From NCBI RefSeq assembly GCF_963082655.1, contig NC_081552.1, positions 61,740,930 through 61,804,929 on the forward strand: 64,000 nt of DNA. Direction: 5' to 3'. This document shows positions 56,914 through 64,000 of the stretch, in pieces; within the stretch, counting starts at the first letter, position 1; each line of letters begins with the position of its first letter. The stretch is from Stomoxys calcitrans. Its lineage: Eukaryota > Arthropoda > Insecta > Diptera > Muscidae. Under the pieces are notes generated by a model, which worked only from the letters and a program-made list of their open reading frames with translations, made no database searches and had not been told where the DNA came from. The position numbers were made by a program, and so were the translations under genes.

Positions 56914-57478
56914 ATATATAAAATTTGCCCATACTCTGCGATTCAAAGTGTGATTGCAGTGCAAATACCGAGTAGTATCTGATCTCCGCCTGCAGAACCG
57001 AAAACAGATCTCAGTCCCCAGCTCCTCAATGTAGACCTCCAGGCCCTCTCTTTGATTCGTCTGTTAAACGTGAACTTTCAGATGTCAATACCAGAACTCC
57101 GCCGATGCAAGACTATGCCGCGGGCAGTAGTGCATCGCACTCAACCTCAAGTGTCGTCTCAGATATCTTATCGGAAACCTCTCCCATTTCTTCCAGGTTT
57201 CCTATCCTCGCCTCGATTGGCACGTGATGTTGTGACCTGCACTTATCCTAACTTGACGAAATCTCAAAACAGGTTTGTTTGACAGTTTTATAAAGAAAAT
57301 CTGTCGAATAAACCTATTTCAAATCTACGCTACGTTTTTTGAATACCGGTGTTAAAGTCTTAATCATCACATAGGATCATATCCTTCTATAACAATTTTA
57401 AAAACTTGTTTTTGAGGCTTTCATTTCCTAAGAAAACACTTAATCTAGCATATAGAAACAACACTGTTAAATTACAAC
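56914..57478. other. Unassigned sequence, possible LTR remnant
   Basis: It contains a GC-richer stretch (56930-57290) followed by TTTATAAAGAAAATCTGTCG, AATAAA-containing CGAATAAACCTATTTC and a short T run. This looks like the R-region of an LTR, but no second copy is present. A 76-codon ORF at 57052-57282 has no recognised features. Confidence 0.35.
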
Positions 57479-57998
57479 CAGTAAGGAAAGACAAAAGTCG
57501 GGCAGTGCCGACTATATATTATCCTGCACCTACCCTATAAGTACCAATTGGGAGCTATATCTAATTCTGAACTAATTTTTATGGACCTCGGGGGAGGTTT
57601 TTTAGTTATAATATTCGCATAAAATTTCGAGCTTTATATTCAAACTGTAACAACTACAGTTGCCAAATGACAACATTGTATTGAGAATCATATGAAAATC
57701 CTTCCTGCTGAATTTCGAGAGAATCGGTTAACAAATGAACACACTATTGCTATTAGTATAAATCGGCCGAAAATATATATGGGAGCTATATCCAAATCTG
57801 AACCGATTTGCCTGTGCCAAATTTGAAGTTGATTGGATGAAAATTGCGACCTGTACTTTGAGCATAAATTAACATGGACAACCGGATAGGACATAGCTAA
57901 ATCGAATCAAAAGTGGTTCTGAGTCGATCGGGTGTGTTCAAACAAGGGCACTAAGTTATAATACCCTGTGCTAAAGTAGTGATGAAGGGTGTTAAAAT
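57479..57998 (+). mobile_element. HINE-D element, second copy
   Basis: ACCAGTAAGGAAAGACAAAAG start, GTCGGGCAGTGCCGAC palindrome, one or two monomers with GGGAGCTATATCCAAATCTG, a lost microsatellite, CTAAATCGAATCAAAAGTGG, end GTAGTGATGAAGGGTGTTAAAA. Confidence 0.8.
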
Positions 57999-58584
57999 TG
58001 TTTTTGGTAAACATAGATGCTTTAATTATCCTTTCCCACATAATTTCTTTCACTGCATTAACCTAGTGGCCCAACGACATACAGCGAACAGTCGACTGCC
58101 AGTAAATGAATGGGAGGAAATTATAACTGGAAATTATGAACGTAATTCGAAATATTTTCTCTCTAAGAATTCTGGCGAAGAACTACATTTGAACGCCTCA
58201 AATACTTGCGAGGTAATTGGTTGTCGTCACAGTTACAGTCACTGCCACCGACATACCGCCGTTTCTGCTACTGTTGCTGCCGGTGCCATAGCCACTGTTG
58301 CCTCTTGGAACTTTACTAACGACATTGTGGCTTCCACTTTCAAAGCTGTTGGAGGTGCCGGCTGCATGGTTGCCTTGCCTGTCTGTCTGTTTCGTTGACT
58401 GATACCACTGACGTTGATGTTGTTGTTTTCTTGTCCTCCTCCTCCTCCTCATCTTTCTCCTTGAGGTTATGCTTGTTGTTGTTATTGGAATAATAACTGT
58501 AATCATGTTGTCATTGTCTTAGGCAGAGCCATTGAGGTCTGGATATGAAGGGCGAGAGAAAAACGAAAACAAGGAAAAAAGAAA
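57999..58584. other. Non-repetitive, GC-richer island, possibly host exon or UTR
   Basis: About 590 bp unlike the surrounding repeats. It has triplet-rich stretches (CCTCCTCCTCCTCCTC, TTGTTGTTGTT) and ORFs on both strands: 139 codons on plus (57979-58398), starting inside HINE-D, and 102 codons on minus (58198-58506) with Arg-, Thr/Val- and Ser/Gly-rich stretches. Such composition is common in fly exons and UTRs, but no homology was recognised. Confidence 0.4.
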
Positions 58585-59689
58585 ACAAGTAAAAGCGTGC
58601 TAAGTTCGGCCGGGCCGAATCTTATATACCCTCCACCATGGATCGCATTTGTCGAGTTGTTTTCGCGGCATCCCTTCTTAGGCTAAAAGGGATATAAGAA
58701 AAGAGTTGCTCTGCTATTAAAACGATATCAAGATATGGTCCGGTTCGGACCACAATTAAATTATATGTTGGAGACCTGTGTAAAATTTCAGCCAATTCGT
58801 ATAAGAATTGCGCCCATTGGGGCTCACGAAGTAAAATAGAGAGAACGATTTATATGGGATCTGTATCGGGCTATAGACCGATGCAGACCATAATAAACAC
58901 GTTTGTTGATGGTCATGAGAGGATCCATCTTACAAAATTTCAGGCATATCGGATAATAATTGCGACCTCTAGGGGTCAAGAAGTCAAGATCCCAGATCGG
59001 TTTATATGGCAGCTATTTCAGGTTATGAACCGATTTGAACCTTATTTGACACAGTTGTTGAAAGTAAAAATAAAATACGTCATGCAAAATTTCAGCCAAA
59101 TTGGATAGGAATTGCGCCCTCTAGAAGCTCAAGAAGTCAAATCCCCAGATCTGTTTATATGACAGCTATATCAGGTTATGGACCGATTTCAACCATACTT
59201 GGCACACTTGTTGGGTATCATAACGAAATACTTAGTGCAAAAATTCATTCAAATCGGATAAGAATTGTGCCCTCTAGAGGCTCAAGAAATCAAGACCCAA
59301 GATCGGTTTATTTGGCAGCTATATCAGGTTATGGACCGATTTGAACCATACTTGGCACAGTTGTTGGATATCATAACAAAACACGTCGTGCAAAATTTCA
59401 TTCTGATCGGATAAGAATTGCGCACGCTAGAGGCTCAAGAAGTCAAGACCCAATATCGGTTTATATGGCAGCTATATCAGGTTATGAACCGATTTGAACC
59501 ATACTTGGCACAGTTGTTGGATATCATAGCAAAACACGACATGCAAAATTTCATCCCAATCGGATAGGAATTGCGCACACTAGAGGCTCAAGAAGTCAAG
59601 ACCCAAGATCGGTTTATGTGACAGCTTTATCAGGTTATGGACCGATTTAAACCATACTTGACACAGTTGTTGGGTATCATAACAAAACA
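58585..59689 (+). mobile_element. HINE-A element, part left of jockey-2
   Basis: AACAAGTAAAAGCGTGC start, palindrome and about six monomers, cut at CATAACAAAACA (59689) by jockey-2. The same monomer text resumes at 63839. Confidence 0.93.
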
Positions 59690-60999
59690 TCGTAAACTAT
59701 GATCAAAACTCCGAAGAGGAACAAAACGTGAATGTAAATGCTCATCAATATGTAACAGATGAAGAGGAACTAGAAAGGGAAACTAATTGGATCGTCCAGA
59801 GGTCAAAAAAGAACAGATCAACTGCTAACAAAGTCAACCAAGACCAAGGTAATAAACAATACAACCCACCTAAAACTAATAGTGAAAACAACAATATAAA
59901 TAAACAAAACGCAGTGAAACAAGGATGGGTTGATAAACCTCCTCCAATTAATGTTGTAGGAGTAACTAGCTATGAAGGAATAAAAAACATTCTAAAATCT
60001 GCAAATGTCCAAAATGTTACTATTACTTCTTTGAACAATAATGTGTGGAAAATTAACACTTCTGACTCAACAGGGTACAGAAACTTATCAGCAACATTAA
60101 ATTCAATGAAATTCGAATGGTACACATATGAAAATAAAACAGAGAGGCCAAACAAAGTAATTATAAGAGGCCTCCACCATACATGCACTAAAGAAGACAT
60201 CATAGAAGATCTTCAAAACAAAGGCTTCAATCCCCTTGATGCAGTTAACATTTTAAAGAAAGAGAGAAAAGAAGAAAGCAACTCTTATACATACAGAAAA
60301 CTGCCTATATTTCGAGTCACTTTCCACAGAGATGATAACATGGAAAATATCTTTAAAATTACTAGCATTCTCAACTTAAGAGTTAAAGTAGAAGCGGTAC
60401 GTGCACAAACGAGATTAATTCCGCAGTGCAAAAGGTGCCAGGGATTCAATCATACTAAACGATATTGCCAAAAGGAGGCGAGATGTGTTAAATGTGCTGG
60501 TAAACACGACACAGAAAACTGTGAAAAGCCTAAAACAATAGTTCCAAAATGTATTAACTGTAAAGGTAACCACCCAGCCAGCTATAGAGGTTGCGAAGTG
60601 GCAAAGGAACTGCAAAAAATGAGAAATAAAAATAGACTCATGAAAGAGGGAACAAGAAAAATTCAGGATAACGAAGAACCACTGGGAACACGTACAAGAG
60701 ACCACCAATTGCTACAACCTCAATATCAAAACCAAACCTTCCAAAGACTCCAACAAGCACGTGTCCAACAACCATTTCAAGGAATGAACCGGCAAAACAT
60801 GCAACCAAAAACTTTTGCAGAGGCTTTGAGCCCAAACAACGCACAAAATGCAACAGATAATTCATTGATCTTAAACGAAATCCTAAAAAATATGCAAAAA
60901 ATTAATCGCCGTTTGGATGATCAAGCGGTATTAAATGAAAAATTAATAGATAAAATAAACGCTATCATAATAAACGCGCAAAATATAGTCCCACAATAA
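59690..60999 (+). CDS. jockey-2 ORF1 (nucleic-acid-binding Gag-like protein), start lost
   Basis: The frame is open from the truncation point to TAA at 60997-60999. The codon at 59728 is GTG and not a credible start; the first in-frame ATG encodes Met127 counted from it. An acidic then Asn/Gln-rich N-terminal part leads to an RRM-like region (PNKVIIRGLHHTCTKED, about residues 141-225). Three zinc knuckles follow: C234-C237-H242-C247, C253-C256-H260-C265 and C275-C278-H282-C289. A Gln-rich tail and a coiled-coil-like C-terminus close it. The family protein coats the RNA and helps form the RNP. Residue numbers count the GTG codon as 1. Confidence 0.9.
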
Positions 61000-63665
61000 T
61001 GGCTACTCTGCGAATAACAACATGGAACTGTAATGGCTTAGTGAGCCGCATTAATGAAATAGAATATTTTCTCAACGACCACAAAATTGATATATTATTA
61101 ATCTCAGAAAGCCATCTGACTAGACATACACATGTCAGTGTCAAAGGGTACATGATTTATAATGCAGTTCATCCTTCCCAAAGACCGAGAGGAGGAGCCT
61201 CAATAATAATCAAAAATAATATTGAACACCAAGAAGAAGAGAAAATAGAGAATGAAATGTTTCAAATTGCATGTGTATCAGTGAGCTTAAAAAATAATAA
61301 GACCTTTAAAATATGTGCTATCTATTCACCTCCAAGGCATAACATTAAAAGCGAACACTACATTGAAGTTTTAAAAGGTTTTCAAAATCACTTTATATTA
61401 GGAGGAGATTTCAATGCTAAAAACAAACTCTGGGGTTCTAGATTAACTACACCCAAAGGACACCAACTTCACAAAGCATGCAGAGCTCTAAAATGTGAGA
61501 TATATTCAGGAAACGAGCCTACGTATTGGCCATCGAATGAGCAACGTATTCCAGATTTAATTGATTTTTTTGTTACTAAAAATATACCTAAAAACTTTAT
61601 TTACATTGAGAACACAGCTGCATTATCATCATCGGATCATTCTGCAGTGATAATGACCGTCAGTGATAATTTTATCGAAAAAGAAACTCCAAGTTTTCTC
61701 TCGAATAATCGTACTAACTGGCAATTTTTCAAATATATATTGTCTGAGAAAATTGAACTAAAGATTCCCCTTAGAACCAAAGATCAAATTGATGAAGAGT
61801 TGACAAGCTTCATCAACGCAATACAAACGTCTGCATGGGAAAGTACTCCTACTACAAGTCATACCAACACTACTGGCACATATCCGAAGGAAATTAGAGA
61901 CCTTTTATCGAAGAAAAGAAAAGCTAGGAAGAAATGGCAAAGAGAAAGAACAATCGAAAATAAAAGAACATTGAACAGGCTTGTTAATGAACTCAAACGC
62001 ATCACACAGGAGTCAAAAAATAAGGCTATGTCTAGATACTTAGGAAACCTAACAGCAACCAAAGCAACCAACTACAATCTATGGAAGGCCACGCGGCAAT
62101 TAAATCAAGCTTCCCCAACCATTCCACCACTTAAAAATGTAGATGGATCATGGGTAAAAAAAGCCGAAGAAAAAGTAGATTTGTTTGCAAATTATTTTAG
62201 CAACATATTTAAACCACTTGAATGTAGGTCTGACAATGAAGAAACTTATAAATTAGAAAAATGTGACAACCAAGTCATTAAACCAGCTACAATTAAAGAG
62301 CTAGAAAATCTCATCGCCAAAGATCTGAGCGCTAAGAAATCTCCAGGTTATGACTTAATAACAACCAAAATACTTAAAAAGCTTCCACATATAGCTGTTA
62401 AAAAGCTTTTATTTATAATAAATGCATGTTTTCGTCTGCGACATGTTCCATTAGAATGGAAAGTTGCAGAAGTTATCGTAATCAAGAAATCTGGAAAACC
62501 TGATCATGAAATAACATCATACCGTCCGATATCGCTACTACCGGTTATGTCAAAGATATTTGAAAAGTTGCTATTAAAAAGATTGCGTCCCTTATTAACA
62601 AGTAGGCTTCTCATACCTGACCATCAGTTTGGATTCCGAAATAATCATTCAACTATACAACAAGTTCACCGAATAGTTGATATAGCCGAAAGAGCCATTG
62701 AAAATAAACTCGTCTGCTCTGCCGTGTTTTTAGACGTGGGACAAGCATTTGACAAAGTTTGGCACCAAGGGCTCTTAACCAAACTTCATAACGATCTCCC
62801 AACGGAATTTTATGAAATCTTGGAATCATACTTAACCAACAGACACTTTCGAGTAAAAATAGAAAATAATTATTCAAAACTGAAACCAATAAAGGCTGGA
62901 GTACCTCAGGGGAGTGTCCTAGGCCCTGTTTTATACCTTCTTTACACCAGAGATATACCAAACCCGCCTGATGCAACAATTGCAACATTTGCCGATGACA
63001 CTGCAATTCTTACGACTGCCAATAGTGAAATTGAAGCTACAAATAAACTTCAAGCAGCTCTGTCGGACATTTTACTTTGGATAAACAAATGGAGGATGAA
63101 TCTAAATGAAAACAAGTCAATCCACATACTTTTCACAAACAAAGAACTTCGTTATTTACCGTTATATCTAAATGGTAAAGTAATACCATTCGCAAACACA
63201 GCAAAATATTTGGGAATGACCCTAGACACTAAAATTAAATGGAAAGAGCACGTGAAGAAAAAAAATAAGGAAATAAAAATAAAATTCTCAGAGCTGTACT
63301 GGATGCTAGTGGACAATAGAATATCGATTCAAAACAAACTTCTTTTGTATAATCAAATGATTAAACCAATATGGACCTACGGAATACAACTTTGGGGTTG
63401 CGCTGCCAAGAATGAAGTAGAAAAGATTCAAAAAACCCAAAATTTAATCCTTCGTACCATTGCTAATGCACCTTGGTACATACGAAACACCGATCTGCAC
63501 AGAGACTTGGGAGTGAGGTCAATATCAGAGGAAATATCCATTCACGCCCTGAAACATGCGAACAAGTTACATAGTCACGTTAACTCTGACTTAAATAATA
63601 TTGTTCGAAACTATCCAGCCACCAGAAGACTTCAAAGAACTATACCAATGGATCTAGTCCCTTAA
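60999..63665 (+). CDS. jockey-2 ORF2: AP endonuclease and reverse transcriptase, 888 aa
   Basis: ATG overlaps the ORF1 stop (TAATG), suggesting reinitiation. The endonuclease lies at residues 1-225: WNCNGL (Asn12), SESHL (Glu37), GGDFNA (Asp137, Asn139), SSDHS (Asp213, His214). The reverse transcriptase spans about 430-720: KKSPGYDLI, YRPISLLPVMSKIFEK, HQFGFRNNHST, FLDVGQAFDKVWH (Asp579), GVPQGSVLGP and FADD (664-667). The thumb-like part has KYLGMTLDTKIKW. No RNase H domain, as in jockey. The length is close to Drosophila jockey ORF2. It makes the target nick and copies the RNA there. No stop or frameshift. Confidence 0.96.
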   Translation: MATLRITTWNCNGLVSRINEIEYFLNDHKIDILLISESHLTRHTHVSVKGYMIYNAVHPSQRPRGGASIIIKNNIEHQEEEKIENEMFQIACVSVSLKNNKTFKICAIYSPPRHNIKSEHYIEVLKGFQNHFILGGDFNAKNKLWGSRLTTPKGHQLHKACRALKCEIYSGNEPTYWPSNEQRIPDLIDFFVTKNIPKNFIYIENTAALSSSDHSAVIMTVSDNFIEKETPSFLSNNRTNWQFFKYILSEKIELKIPLRTKDQIDEELTSFINAIQTSAWESTPTTSHTNTTGTYPKEIRDLLSKKRKARKKWQRERTIENKRTLNRLVNELKRITQESKNKAMSRYLGNLTATKATNYNLWKATRQLNQASPTIPPLKNVDGSWVKKAEEKVDLFANYFSNIFKPLECRSDNEETYKLEKCDNQVIKPATIKELENLIAKDLSAKKSPGYDLITTKILKKLPHIAVKKLLFIINACFRLRHVPLEWKVAEVIVIKKSGKPDHEITSYRPISLLPVMSKIFEKLLLKRLRPLLTSRLLIPDHQFGFRNNHSTIQQVHRIVDIAERAIENKLVCSAVFLDVGQAFDKVWHQGLLTKLHNDLPTEFYEILESYLTNRHFRVKIENNYSKLKPIKAGVPQGSVLGPVLYLLYTRDIPNPPDATIATFADDTAILTTANSEIEATNKLQAALSDILLWINKWRMNLNENKSIHILFTNKELRYLPLYLNGKVIPFANTAKYLGMTLDTKIKWKEHVKKKNKEIKIKFSELYWMLVDNRISIQNKLLLYNQMIKPIWTYGIQLWGCAAKNEVEKIQKTQNLILRTIANAPWYIRNTDLHRDLGVRSISEEISIHALKHANKLHSHVNSDLNNIVRNYPATRRLQRTIPMDLVP

Positions 63666-63838
63666 GAGGCCCTAAATCCCAAGAACTAGGATGTAGTTAC
63701 TGAACTATTTCCACAAAATGAATTCGAACTAGGCTAAATTATCTAGTTTGTATTATTTATCTATACGCTATCTTAAAATTACTAGATGAGTGTAACTCAG
63801 TTGTAATGAAAATAAATAAAAAAAAAAAAAAAAAAAAA
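63666..63838 (+). other. jockey-2 3' UTR and poly(A) tail
   Basis: About 150 bp of AT-rich 3' UTR, then AAAATAAATA and a 21-base A run directly before the target duplication. This is the normal end of a target-primed insertion. Confidence 0.9.
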
Positions 63839-64000
63839 ATAACAAAACACGTCGTGCAAAATTTCATTTCAATCCGATAAGAATTGCGCACTCTAGAGGC
63901 TCAAGAAGTCAAGACCCAAGATCGGTTTATATGGCAGCTATATCAGGTTATGGACCGATTTGAACCATACTTGGCACAGTTGTTAGATATCATAGCAAAA
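63839..64000 (+). mobile_element. HINE-A element, part right of jockey-2, cut by window end
   Basis: ATAACAAAACACGTCGTGC continues the monomer interrupted at 59689, followed by GATCGGTTTATATGGCAGC and the next monomer up to the window end. Confidence 0.92.

Larger units (their letters stand above)
59690..63838 (+). mobile_element. jockey-type LINE (jockey-2), 5'-truncated, young
   Basis: 4149-bp non-LTR retrotransposon with ORF1, ORF2, a short 3' UTR and a 21-base poly(A) tail. It is flanked by an 11-bp target duplication ATAACAAAACA (59679-59689 and 63839-63849) inside HINE-A. The ORF1 frame is open back to the element border with no ATG, so 5' truncation removed the start and any promoter. 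ORF2 is intact. Confidence 0.95.

Noticed and set aside
59728..59730. Met start of jockey-2 ORF1 at 59728
   Set aside because: The codon is GTG and the frame is open upstream to the element border. The true start was lost by 5' truncation.

Overview
The window is eukaryotic, AT-rich and almost wholly built of nested transposable elements. The repeat families and the mitochondrial gene order suggest a calyptrate (muscoid) fly such as Stomoxys, Haematobia or Musca; the species is an inference. No intact host gene was recognised. The dominant repeats are non-coding, DINE-1-like Helentron-associated elements (HINEs). They have a 5' palindrome TTCGGCCGGGCCGAA, subterminal inverted repeats (TATACCCTCCACCAT near the 5' end, ATGGTGGAGGGTATA at the 3' end), 153-bp internal monomers, a GACAGACGGACGGAC microsatellite and a conserved 3' block. 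I call them HINE-A (GCGTGCTAAG start), HINE-B (GGCGTTAAG start), HINE-D (GGAAAGACAAAAGTCGG start) and a minor type E.

Layout. 0.4-15.2 kb: a nuclear copy of mitochondrial DNA (NUMT) running ND4, ND4L, trnT, (gap), ND6, CYTB, trnS2, ND1 tail. It is broken by HINE copies and by a decayed CsRn1/Kabuki-like Ty3/gypsy retrotransposon on the minus strand (5335-11017) with a tRNA-Trp primer site. 15.2-41.5 kb: HINE copies nested in each other and in Helitron-like elements (5'-TC, 3' GC-rich arm then CTAG), two tRNA-derived SINEs, one internally deleted Tc1/mariner element with 194-bp terminal inverted repeats (29744-30350), and an inverted-repeat pair. 41.5-50.4 kb: a minus-strand jockey-type LINE split by a HINE-A and by an apparently complete Transib transposon (44359-49707). 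50.4-58.6 kb: HINE-A, a second LINE remnant with a 40-residue tandem protein repeat and a 334-bp tandem duplication, a Helitron-like element, HINE-D, and short unassigned islands. 58.6-64 kb: HINE-A carrying a young, 5'-truncated jockey-type LINE with an intact ORF2 (59690-63838).

The most interesting element is the Transib. It has a 680-residue open reading frame with every RAG1-core catalytic and zinc position I could check, CACAGTG termini like the V(D)J recombination heptamer, a CGTCG target duplication, and unusually long 1436-bp terminal inverted repeats in register without net indels. Relative ages can be read from nesting: the NUMT is older than the gypsy element, which is older than the HINE copies in and beside it; jockey-1 is older than both the HINE-A and the Transib inside it; jockey-2 is younger than the HINE-A it splits.
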